Origin: Xylaria sp. FL1777
Lineage: Eukaryota; Ascomycota; Sordariomycetes; Xylariales; Xylariaceae
Reading direction: 5' to 3'
Assembly (NCBI GenBank): GCA_022578965.1
Contig: MU400786.1
Span: 1-43,241 of the forward strand
Length of the DNA: 43,241 bases
Below the pieces are notes generated by a model. The model ran no database searches. It saw only the letters and a program-made list of their open reading frames with translations, and was not told where the DNA came from. Positions 32,958-43,241 of this stretch are shown in pieces. How positions within the stretch are numbered: position 1 is the first letter of the stretch; every line of letters starts with the position of its first letter. The translations under genes and the position numbers were made by a program.

Positions 32958-35900
32958 ATATTAATTTATAAACATATTAAAAAATTCTTTATTTTAATTA
33001 AATAAAAGCTTAAAAGTTTATTTATTAATAAATAATTATAAGCATAGTTTATATAAAACTTTTCTGCAAATAAAAAGCATTATAATATTAGCTTTATTGT
33101 TTTTTTTAAAGCATATATTAATAACTATGCAAAAAAAAAGCATTACAGCATTAGCTTTATTATTTTTTTTATAGCAAATATATATTAGTAACTATATTGC
33201 AGTATTAAGCTTGTTATTTTTTTTATAGCAAGTATATGCTAATAATTATGCTTTAATTTTGCAAAAAAAAAGCGCTGCAATATTAGTTTTATTGTTTTAT
33301 TTAAAGCAAATATATACTAATAACTACGCAAAAAAAAAGCGCTATAGCGTTAGCTTTATTGTTTTTTTTACTGCAAGTATGCAATATATTAACTTATAAG
33401 CATATTAAAGAATTTTTTATTTTAGTTAAATAAAAGCTTAAAAGTTTATTTACTAATAAACAGTTATAAGCATAGTTTTTGCAAACTTTTTTTGCAAAAA
33501 AAAAGCGCTGCAGCGTTAGCTTTATTGTTTTATTTAAAGTATATATTAGCAATTATGCTATAGCGTTAGTTTTATTGTTTTTTTTAAAGCAAGTGCTAAT
33601 AATTATGCAAAAAAAAAGCACTGTAGCATTAGCTTTGTTATTTTTTTTAAAGCAAGTATATACTAATAACTATGCTATAGCGTTAGCTTTGTTGTTTTTT
33701 TTAAAGCAAATGCTAATAATTATGTAAAGAAAAAGCGCTATCATATTAGCTTTGTTATTTTTTTTACTATAAGCATATAATATACTAGCTTATAAGCATA
33801 TTAAAGAATTCTTTATTTTAGTTAAATAAAAGCTTAAAAGTTTGTTTATTAGTAAATAATTATAAGCGTAGTTTTTGCAAAACTTTTCTGCAAAAAAAAA
33901 GCGCTGCAATATTAGCTTTATTGTTATATTTAAAGCAAGTGCTAATAATTATGCAAAAAAAAAGCGCTGCAATATTAGCTTTATTGTTTTTTTTACTACA
34001 AGCATGCAGTATATTAGCTTATAAACGTATTAAAGAATTTTTTATTTCGGTTAAATAAAAGCCTAAAAGTTTATTTATTAATAAATAGTTATAAGCATAA
34101 TTTCTGCAAACCTTTTCTGTAAAAAAAAAGCGCTGCAGTGTTAGCTTTATTGTTTTGTTTAAAGTATATATTAGCAATTATGCTATAGCGTTAGCTTTGT
34201 TGTTTTTTTTAAAGCAAGTGCTAATAACTATATAAAGAAAAAGCGCTATAGCGTTAGCTTTATTGTTTTTTTTACTACAAGTATATAATATATTAGCTTA
34301 TAAACATATTAAAGAATTTTTTATTTTAGTTAAATAAAAGCTTAAAAGTTTGTTTATTAGTAAATAATTATAAGCGTAGTTTTTGCAAAACTTTTTTGCA
34401 AAAAAAAAGCGCTGCAATATTAGCTTTGCTATTATATTTAAAGCAAATGCTAATAATTATGCAAAAAAAAAGCGCTATAATGTTAGCTTTATTATTTTTT
34501 TTACTATAAACATATAGTATACTAACTTATAAACATATTAAAAAATTCTTTATTTTAATTAAATAAAAGCTTAAAAGTTTGTTTATTAATAAATAGTTAT
34601 AAGCGTAGTTTTTATAAAACTTTTTTATAGAAAAAAAGTGCTGTAGCGTTAGCTTAGTTGTTTTTTTTACTGCAAGTATACAGTATATTAGCTTATAATT
34701 ATAAGCATAGTTTTTGCAAAACTTTTTTATAAAAAAAAAGTATTGCAATATTAGCTTTATTGTTTTGTTTAAAGCATATATTAGTAATTATACTGCAGTA
34801 TTAAGCTTGTTGTTTTTTTTAAAGCAAATATATATTAATAACTATGCTGCAATATTAAGCTTATTATTTTTTTTATAATAAATATATGCTAATAACTATG
34901 CTGCAATATTAAGCTTGTTATTTTATTTAAAGCAAATATGCAATATATTAGCTTATAGTTATAAGCATAGTTTTTATAAAACTTTTTTGTAAAAAAAAAG
35001 CGCTGCAGTATTAGCTTTATTGTTTTTTTTACTGCAAGCATGCAGTATACTAGCTTATAAACATATTAAAGAATTCTTTATTTTAGTTAAATAAAAGCTT
35101 AAAAGTCTATTTATTAATAAATAGTAATAAGCGTAATTTTTAAAGAACTTTTTTGTAAAAAAAAAGCGCTGCAATATTAGCTTTATTATTATATTTAAAG
35201 CAAGTATTAGCAACTATGCAAAAAAAAAGTGCTATAATATTAGCTTTATTGTTTTTTTTAAAGCAAATATTAATAATTATGCAAAGAAAAAGCGCTATAG
35301 CATTAGCTTTGTTGTTTTTTTTACTATAAGCATATAATATATTAGCTTATAAACATTTTAAAGAATTTTTTATTTTAGTTAAATAAAAGCTTAAAAGTTT
35401 GTTTATTAGTAAATAGTTATAAGTGTAGTTTTTATAGAACTTTTCTGCAAAAAAAAAGCGCTATAATATTAGCTTTATTGTTTTTTTTACTGCAAATATA
35501 TAATATATTAGCTTATAAACGTATTAAAAAATTCTTTATTTTAGTTAAATAAAACCTTGAAAGTTTGTTTACTTATAAATAATTATAAGCGTAATTTCTG
35601 CAAAACTTTTTTATAAAAAAAAAGCGCTGCAATATTAGCTTTATTGTTTTGTTTAAAATATATACTAGTAATTATACTGCAGTATTAAGCTTGTTGTTTT
35701 TTTATAGCAAATATATATTAGTAACTATATTATAATATTAAGCTTATTGTTTTTTTTATAGCAAATATATATTAATAACTATGTTATAATATTAAGCTTA
35801 TTGTTTTTTTTATAGCAAATATATATTAATAACTATACTATAATATTAAGCTTATTGTTTTTTTTATAGCAAGTATGCAGTATATTAGTTTATAGTTATA

Positions 35901-35984
35901 AGCGTAGTTTTTATAAACTTTTTTTCCAAAAAAAAAGCGCTGCAATATTAGCTTTATTATTATATTTAAAGCAAATATTAATAA
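32958..35984 (+). repeat. Nested satellite/minisatellite array (~3 kb)
   Basis: There are two repeat levels. The short unit is about 54-60 bp: a CTGCAATATTAGCTTTATTG-type core, then T8, AAAGCAA, TATATACTAATAACTATG, often followed by A8-9 and AGCGCT. A longer spacer block (TATAAACATATTAAAGAATT then TTTAGTTAAATAAAAGCTTA) recurs about nine times, starting near 32961, 33391, 33790, 34019, 34300, 34527, 35056, 35347 and 35512. Spacing varies from ~165 to ~530 bp because different numbers of short units sit between spacers. Open frames of 82 codons (33479-33727, +) and 73 codons (34527-34748, -) are repeat translations, not genes. The G/C kept in AGCGCTGCA is notable for this window. The array is cut off by an insertion at 35985. 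Confidence 0.92.
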
Positions 35985-36416
35985 CTTGTCACAAGAGGTA
36001 TAAAGCATTAAAGGTTAAGTATAATAGTTAATATATCTTTAGTTTTATAGTAAGTATTTAATAAAACTAAAGCTTAAAAAAAAGAGAAAACTCCTATAAA
36101 ATGGGTATAAAAAGAATATTTTATATATATATATAACTTATAATATGTGCTAAAGTACCTAAGTAGCTTAGTTATAATAACTATTTCCCTTTTTTAAATC
36201 AGGTTGTTTTTAACTTATATACAAATAAAATTAATTAAAGTAATTAATCTTAAGTATAAATAATAAAATAAAGTAGTATAAAGTAATTAAGCATAAATAT
36301 AATATATTAAATAAAATATTTATGTAGTATAATAGTTGAAATATTTATGTATTTATGCTTATGTTTATGTATTAAGTTATATTTGTTTTATGCTATATTT
36401 ATAACAGGTTTTGCGT
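35985..36416 (+). repeat. Candidate LTR or other insertion end interrupting the satellite
   Basis: The last satellite unit stops after AATAA, and unrelated DNA begins with CTTGTCACAAGAGG, which contains the 11-base palindrome CTTGTCACAAG. An LTR-like reading would be TGTCACAAG... (35987) to ...TATAACA (36416), about 430 bp with TG...CA ends, followed by GGTTTTGCG as a possible primer site. No second LTR copy lies in the window, so this is only a proposal. It is locally richer in G/C and less decayed than its surroundings. Confidence 0.35.
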
Positions 36417-36474
36417 TTATATTTTTGTTGCTATATGTTTTTCTTTTTTTTTTTTTTTCTTTTTTTTTTTTTTA

Positions 36475-37019
36475 GCTGCTGCTAAACAATTAGTTTTAGC
36501 TATACATTTTACTACTGCTATTTTTATACTTATTTTATATCTTTTTTGCTTTTTTTTTAATTATTATTTGCATTATAATTATGCTGTTTAAACTTGCAGT
36601 AGCTAAAAGTAATATACATAAATATAATTACAGTTAAAGCTATAATTATAAATATAAATATGAAAAATTATTATAACTTGCTTTATGCTTAAATTTATTT
36701 AAGGATAAGTTTAATTTTACTATAAAACAAAACTTTAATGAACTTTTTTGCTAAAAGTTTAATAATTTTAGTAATAGAAATAAAAACTTTAGTAGTTTGT
36801 TTTTTCTTTAAAACAGCTTTAATTTTAATAAGAATTTAAATATTATTAAGCTTTTTATTAGTTATAAAAAAAAATAAAAATAAAAATAAAAATAATTTTA
36901 ACTTTATAAATTTTAATAAAAATTTAAATGCTAGCTTGCGTAATTTTAATATAAACAATGCAAAAAATAAGCTTAATTTTAATGCAAATATTAAAGTTTT
37001 TATGCTAGCTAAACGTTAA
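36475..37019 (+). pseudogene. gag-like coding remnant, plus strand
   Basis: Protein-like text follows the candidate LTR. Near 36475 it reads AAAKQLVLAIHFTTAIFI. In another frame it then reads HKYNYS-stop-SYNYKYKYEKLL and DKFNFTIKQNFNELF (about 36620-36750). In a third frame it reads NFINFNKNLNASLRNFNI and NNAKNKLNFNANIKVFMLAK, ending at TAA 37017-37019. The Asn/Lys-rich text would be Asp/Glu-rich before G-to-A decay, as in the acidic C-terminal part of some retrotransposon gag proteins. No zinc knuckle or pol domain is seen downstream. The frame changes imply indels or my misassignment. Confidence 0.35.
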
Positions 37020-40000
37020 GCTATTTTTGTTATAATTTTTATTTACAAACTTTATAAATAAACTATTAAAGCTAAAAACAAAAAATATAAAACTATTAAA
37101 AAAGCAATAATTTTAAGTAGTTTGTTAATATGTTAACTTTATTTTAAGCGTTTTAAAAAAGCATTTTAGCTAAAAAATAGCTTATTTTTAAATATAGTTT
37201 ATAAATTTAAAAACCTAGAAATAATAGCTTATATAAGCTATATAAATAGCTATACTTTATATAAGCTTATAAATTAATTTATATTTATTTTAAATTAATT
37301 TTATTAATAAGTTAATTATTTGCTATATTATATTTTAATATAATATATATTTAAAAGTTATTAAACTAATTTGTTTATTTTTTTATTTTTTAAAAAAACA
37401 ACTATAAAAAAGTTATTATAAATAAAAATTATACTATTGTTTAAAAAACTTCGAACAATTATTATATTAACTTTATAGCTATGCAGTTTTGTTTTTTAAA
37501 GGCATTTTTACGTTTTTTATTAATTTATAAAGCTTAGTTTTAATTAATTAATAAAGTTAATAATATAAAAATAAGTAGTTTTATTTTTATTTTATATAAA
37601 GTTTAGCTAATAATTAGCAATGCAAAAATATTGTACTAAATATAAGCACTTAGTAATAAAACATAAATTTTTAGCTTGTTAAACTATTAAGCCTTTTTAT
37701 ATAAGCGCTATAAATAGCTTTATTTAAACTAATTTTATAAAGTTTTTTAATAAAATTAAGACTATTTTTAACGCTAGTAATATGCTTATTTAATTGCATT
37801 TAAAGTACAAGTCTTAAACTATAAATATATAGCTTAAAAAGCTACTTTTATTTCTTTTAAAAAAAATATGCATAAAACTATATTAATTATTATTAATAAG
37901 CATAAATAAAAATATTTAATAAGCTTTTTTTAATATAAAAATGTTTTAAAGTTTAATAATTAGTATTTTTAGGGCTTTTTTATAAAGATTTTATAATTTA
38001 TTTGTAGCATTTTTATATATAGCTTATTAATAAAGCATAAGTATTTTAAAACTTAAAGCAATAAATATAATTCTTATTATATAATTAAAAACAAAAAAAT
38101 AACTAATTAATATATATAACGCAATTAAGCTTTAGTTTATAGCTAAATTAATAATAAATTAGTATTATTTTATTAGTTTAATAGCTTTACTTTTTTTTTA
38201 TAATTTAAACGCTTTTTAAAGTTTTTAATTATTTTAAAAGCTATAATATTAGTAATAAATACTTATTAATTATATTTAGTTAGTTAGCTTTTTTACTTAA
38301 TAAAATAATATTTTTTTTATTATAAGTTATTTTATTTATTATATTTTTAACTTTTTATTTTTTTAACTTATTTTTAAGGTTTAGTATAAATAAACTATAC
38401 TTATATTTAGCTTTTTAAAGCTTAAGCAATTAAATTAAAAAAACAAAATAAAAGCAGCTATATTGTTTTAAAAAATTAATATAATATGCTTATAAACTAA
38501 TTATAAAAAGAATTTAAAAAAGTTTAATAAACTTAAGCGTTAACTTTTTTTTTTTAAACTTAATATTTTTTATTAATAATATTATTAAGTTTTTAGTTTT
38601 AAAAATTATAAATTTATGCTTATTATTATAGTATTTTATATATTTATTAGTTATAATTTACTATTGCTTTATTATTTTATTTTTAATAGTTTATAATTTA
38701 TTAAAACGTTTTTATATAGCTAAAATCCTTTTTAATGTAAAATTATTTTTAATAAACAAACAAAATTTTAGCATATAACTATATAAAGCTTTAAAAAATA
38801 ATTGTTTAATTATAAAATTAATAGCAAAATTTATAGCAAAAAAAGCTTAAAGTAAAAATTAAAGCTAATTAGTTTGTTTACTATTTATAAAGCATTTAAA
38901 ATAGTTTTTAATTATTTAGTTTATTTGTTTTGTTTGTTTATTAGTTTTAAAGTAAAATATTATTAAAAGCTTTTGTTTAACTTTTAAATAATAGCATAAA
39001 TTAAACTAAAATTAGCTAATAAAAATAAAGCTTTTATTAAAAATAATGCTTTTTAAGCTATTATAAATACATTTAATTTTATAATAAAATAAAATTACTA
39101 GCTTAACTAAAATTATAGTAATATTAACTAAAAATAAATATATAAGCTTAATAAATTTATTTATAATAATGAAAATAGCATTAATTAGTTTTTTTTTATA
39201 AAAAATTTTTAATAAACTTATAATAAAGTTTATAAATAATTTTTGCATAAGTTTATTAAGTATTAATAAAGCATTAAGTTTATTATATTTTTAGTAATAT
39301 TTTGCTTTAGTTTTAAAGCAAATTATATAGCTTTATATATACTTTTTAACATTTAGTTTTATATTGCTTTAGTAAAACTTTTATTATAGCAGTTTTAAAG
39401 TGCAGCTTTAGCTAAAATATTTAGCTAAAAAATTATTATAATATAGCTTAATAAATTAAAAATATATAGCTTTTTTAAAAAAAATATAAATTTTATTTTT
39501 ATAGTAAACTAAGGATTTTTTTATTAATTATTAAAAATTTATAAGCTTTTTTGCTTTTAATTGTTTTATAATTGCATAACATTTAAGGTTTTTTTTTTGA
39601 ACTTTTTAAATAAAGTTTTTTAGCTTTTTAAAAGCTTTTAAATCTTTTAATTTTTTTAAGCCTGCAGTTATTTACGCACATAAACATATAACTACTTAAA
39701 TAAAAAAAGCTTTTTTAGTAAGTATAGCTTTAAAGTATAAAGCTTTAGCTTAAGCACTAAAATATAAATTAAAAACTTTAATTTGTTATATTATTACAAC
39801 TTTTTTTTTTAATGTTAAAAAAATATTAATATTATTAAGCAAAACAGCTATATAATTAAAATAGTGCAAAAAAAAATTAGCTTTATTTTTTTTGCTTGCT
39901 TAATATTTAATAATAAAATTAAAAAAAACTAATAATAAATATTAATAAGCTTGCTTTTTATTAAGCTTTAACGTTTTTATAAATGCTTAAAAGTTAGCAT

Positions 40001-40113
40001 AATTAATTAATACTTTAATTAATAAATTGCTTTTTTATAAATAATGCTATTAATGCTTAAAGCAATTTATTATTGCAAGCATTTTTTAGTTAAGCATATT
40101 ATATTTTATTTTA
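37020..40113. other. Degenerate AT-rich stretch, no gene
   Basis: No readable protein, RNA gene or repeat pair. It may be the decayed interior of the element that starts near 35985, but no pol motif could be recognised. The 78-codon open frame at 39012-39248 (-) is hydrophobic, without recognisable motifs. Confidence 0.55.
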
Positions 40114-40245
40114 GGTGCTTTAAACTAGAAACATAGAACAGCAAGCTACGCTTGCTGCAAGCTACAACTTACCTTTTTTAGGGGCCCGTGCAGATATATT
40201 TGTAGGTTTAAGGCCTACGTTCTATATATTTTAGTTTAAAGCACC
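40114..40245. mobile_element. 132-bp hairpin-rich element with terminal inverted repeats
   Basis: The ends GGTGCTTTAAACTAG (40114-40128) and TTAGTTTAAAGCACC (40231-40245) are inverted copies. The match extends inward to CATAGAAC / GTTCTATA, about 26 bp per arm with a 1-bp gap. Inside are a perfect stem AGCAAGC-TAC-GCTTGCT (40140-40156), a stem GTAGG...CCTAC (40202-40218), and GGGGCCCG (40181-40188). It is much richer in G/C than the surrounding sequence. It could be a MITE, a tiny solo element, or a structured RNA source. I see no convincing target duplication. Confidence 0.6.
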
Positions 40246-43241
40246 CTTGTTAATTTTCGAGCTAAAGTTTACTTTGCATACGTATGCATACTACTTATAC
40301 CTATAAACTATTTGCTAATAAAACCTAAAAATAACAATTATAATATTGCTTAAGGCTTTTTATAGTAATACTTATATTTAGTGCTAACTTTATAATTAAA
40401 ATACTTTATTATATTATAGTATTTTAAGCTTAAACAGTTAAAAGTTAAGCTTTATTTATTAATTTATTAACTAGTGTTATTTTTTTATTTTATTATAAAA
40501 CTGCAAACTTTTAATAATTTTAGCTTTAGCTTAATTAATAGTTACTTTTTAAAAAAACTAATAGCTTTAAAACTTTTAAAATTTATTAAAAAGTTTAGCA
40601 AACTAAATAAACTAACTAATAATGCAATATTAAAGCATTTATTTAGTAACTATATTTAGTATTTTATGCAGCATATTTTATTATAATTAAAATATAACTA
40701 ATAACATATATTAAAATATAACTTTATATAAGCTATTATTAGTGCTATTTTAAATTATTATTAATTTAATAAATTATATAAGCTTAAGCTTAAAGCTAAA
40801 TAAGTTAAGTTAATTTAGCATATAATATTTTATTATAGTAATATTATATTAATAGCTTAAACTAGTTATAAAAAAAGCATTATATTATAAACTATTTTAG
40901 TTATTATATAAAATATAATAACTTTATAGTTATATTTATTAAAATAATTAAAACATAATTAGTTTAATTTAATTGCTTAAATTTTTAATATTTGTTTATT
41001 ATTAATAATAAATAATATAATAAAAATTAATTAATACTATATAAATAGTTATAAAAATATATTTTTATTATTTAATAAAATAATACTATATAAGCTAAAT
41101 TAGCTTTAAAATGCTTTATATATATTATTTTTAAGCTTAAATAAGCTATTTAAAAACATTTTATTAACTTGTTTTATAACTTTTTGTTTAATTAAAAAAT
41201 TATATTTATAGCTATTAATAAGCTTTATATAGTTTATTAATAAAAAAATTTTTAAATTATATATTTTAATATATATTATATAAAAACATTAGTTTTATAA
41301 AATATATTATAGTTTAGCTATATTGTTATATTAAGCTTAAACGCTTAAAAGTTTATATTGCTTAAAACTAGATTTTAATAATAAAATACTTGTTTAAAAA
41401 AACTGCAATTTGTTTATACTTTAGTTAATTAGCTTAATATATCTTTTGTTGTTTATTTTATAAAAAAAAGTACTATTATAAAAAATTATTAGTAATTAAG
41501 TTTCTTAATTAGCAGAATATAGCGTAATATAGCACATTTAATGCTTAAAACTATTGTTTTTATAAATAGCAAAAAAAAGCTTATTACTACGTGCTATTTT
41601 TTAATAATATAGCTTTAAAAGTTAAAGTTTATTTTAATTAAAGTAAAACGCTTTATTTAAAGATATAATATAAATATATATTTTAATAACTAATAGCAGT
41701 TATATAATAAGTTTATAAAGCTAAACTTTTTTTATTAAATTATATTTGCTATTATAGCTTTTAAAATAAAAATAAATATTTATAATATAACACGTATTAT
41801 TTAGTTTAGCTTTATTATTTTTAAAAACCTTTTAAACTTATTGCAAAAGTTTAGCTAAGCTATTTAAAATAATATAATATAAAAAACAGCATTTTTTTTT
41901 GCTTTTTATTAGTATTTCGATTTATTAAAAGCATAAAAAGTTAAGCTTTTTAAACTAAAGCGTAAAAAAAAGCTACTAAAAAACAATTAAAATAATTTAT
42001 GCTTTATAATAAATATAAGCAATAGTGCATTAAAAAGCTTAACGTTTAGCTATATATAATTTATGCTATTAAACTATTAATTAATTATAATTAATAAGCT
42101 TAAAAATAAAAATAGTTTAATAATTAACTTTAAACTAAAATAGTTTAAGCTAATTAAGCTTATTAAGTAAATTAAAGCTAAACTAAAGTTTAAAAATAAG
42201 CTATAAGCTATTTAGCTAAACATATATAAGTTTATAAATATAAAATGCTTTAAAAAGTATGCTTTATAGTTTTTATAACAGCTAAATAATAAAAGTTTTA
42301 AAAAGCAAAAAAATATATAATAAAAAGTATACTATAACTTATATTATTATAATTTTAGCTAACTACTAAAATTGCTGCTAAAAATATACTAGCAGTTTAT
42401 GCTTTAAAAAAGAACTATTTTTTAGTTTTTATAGCAAAAGCTTTAAAAATTCTGCATAAAATATTCTATAAATTTATATTAACACTTAAACTTTGCTATT
42501 AATAATATAACAAAATATTTTATACTAAAAAAAGTTTAGTAGTATATTACTGCTATATTTAATAAAATAGTTAATATAAATATTATGTTTTTTTTAGTTT
42601 ATAATGCTATAAAAATATTTAAATAAAATAAATAAAAAAAATATAGCTACGTTTTATATGTTAAGCTTTTTATAATATATTAGCATGCTTTTAATAAGCA
42701 TGCTAAATATTTTGTAAACAAAGCATAAATTAAAAATGCTACTAAAAATATACTTTGTTTAACCTTAAAATTAACATTAAAAATACAAACAAAGCAGCAG
42801 TTAAATATTTATTAAACGCTTAGTATATAGTTAAGCTAGTTAGCTTTATATTTAATAGCAGCTATAACTTTTGTTTTATTGTTTTTAGTAAAACTAACTA
42901 TAGTTATATTACTTTTAAGTGCTTTTTTTATATATATAAATGTATTACTAGCTATAAATTTACTAATATAATTTAAATTATTAAAGCATAATAAAAAATT
43001 GCTAGCAAATAGTAGTTTTAAAAAGCTAAAAAAAAAGCAAAAGACGTAAAACATATATAATACTTCGCGCTAATTTATATTTAGCTATAGTTCTTTAGTT
43101 TCTTTTTTTTTTTTTTTTGCTTTTTTATAATTAAAGGTATATAGCTGTTATTTTTTATTACTTTTAATAAATAGCTTATTTTTATTAGCTAAACTTAGTA
43201 TGTTTTGCTATATTAAAACTTTAGTTAATTAAACAACTTTA
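40246..43241. other. Degenerate AT-rich right end, no gene
   Basis: Very AT-rich with stops in all frames at background density. A near-palindromic CATACGTATGCATA segment lies near 40279-40292. Open frames at 40474-40659 (+) and 42836-43054 (-) have no recognisable domain, and their lengths are within what chance gives in this much sequence. Confidence 0.55.

Noticed and set aside
33479..33727. 82-codon open frame in the satellite
   Set aside because: Its peptide (ALALLFFLKQ repeated) is simply the translation of the ~57-bp unit. The neighbouring units break the frame.
34527..34748. 73-codon minus-strand open frame in the satellite
   Set aside because: A repeat translation (KKFCKNYAYNY repeated), not a gene.
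32958..35984. CRISPR array
   Set aside because: Units are head-to-tail homologous along their whole length, with no unique spacers of constant size, and no cas genes are present. It is a eukaryotic-type satellite.
39012..39248. 78-codon minus-strand open frame
   Set aside because: Hydrophobic Ile/Leu/Phe/Lys composition reflects the base content. No conserved motif and no flanking remnants in frame.
40474..40659. 61-codon plus-strand open frame
   Set aside because: Near the length limit for chance, and no motif.
42836..43054. 72-codon minus-strand open frame
   Set aside because: Its second half (IYIKKALKSNITIVSFTKNN) looks more protein-like than most. Extending it in frame meets a stop at once on both sides, however, and no family is recognisable. 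Not supported as a gene.
1..43241. Mitochondrial, apicoplast or AT-rich protist/anaerobic-fungus genome
   Set aside because: No rRNA, tRNA or organelle genes. Transition-only divergence between repeat copies and a fungal-type gypsy element with mutated catalytic residues point instead to RIP in an ascomycete nucleus. This is not proven without dinucleotide statistics.

Overview
This window looks like an AT-rich, gene-empty heterochromatin block from a filamentous ascomycete (Pezizomycotina) that performs repeat-induced point mutation (RIP). I estimate roughly 80-85% A+T by eye. The sequence is dominated by TA-rich text and scattered GC/AGC remnants. Where two copies of a repeat can be compared by hand, nearly every difference is a C/T or G/A transition and gaps are absent or rare. 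I found no intact protein-coding gene, no tRNA or rRNA, and no CRISPR array. The few open frames of 60-120 codons are chance, satellite-derived, or surviving pieces of a dead retrotransposon.

Layout. 1-1621: three tandem ~89-bp units, split by a GC-richer foldback element (193-645), then two dispersed repeat blocks X and Y. 1622-17901: about 16 kb of degenerate sequence. It holds an A-rich block with plus-strand coding remnants (about 3936-5790) and two minus-strand coding remnants (15077-15238 and about 16800-17510). 17902-19163: second copies of Y and X, and a 10-bp microsatellite. 19164-22756: degenerate sequence with an ~18-19-bp tandem repeat and a ~216-bp tandem duplication.

22757-31490 holds the one element I can name: a complete Ty3/gypsy LTR retrotransposon on the minus strand. 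It has 207-bp LTRs, a perfect 5-bp target duplication (ATAAT), and a gag-protease-RT-RNase H-integrase polyprotein. One reading frame can be followed for about 5.8 kb although it is full of stops, and the protease, RT and integrase catalytic acids have all changed by G-to-A substitutions. 32958-35984 is a nested minisatellite/satellite array. It ends abruptly at a TG-starting insertion (about 35985-36416), which is followed by plus-strand gag-like remnants. 37020-43241 is degenerate except for a 132-bp hairpin-rich element at 40114-40245.

Nothing here works as a gene system. The window records waves of transposon insertion and tandem amplification, followed by transition-only mutation. An AT-rich isochore, a pericentromere/centromere or a subtelomere would all fit. 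The main candidates for something undescribed are the nested satellite, the GC-rich foldback and hairpin elements that stand out from their surroundings, and the long 5' leader of the gypsy element.
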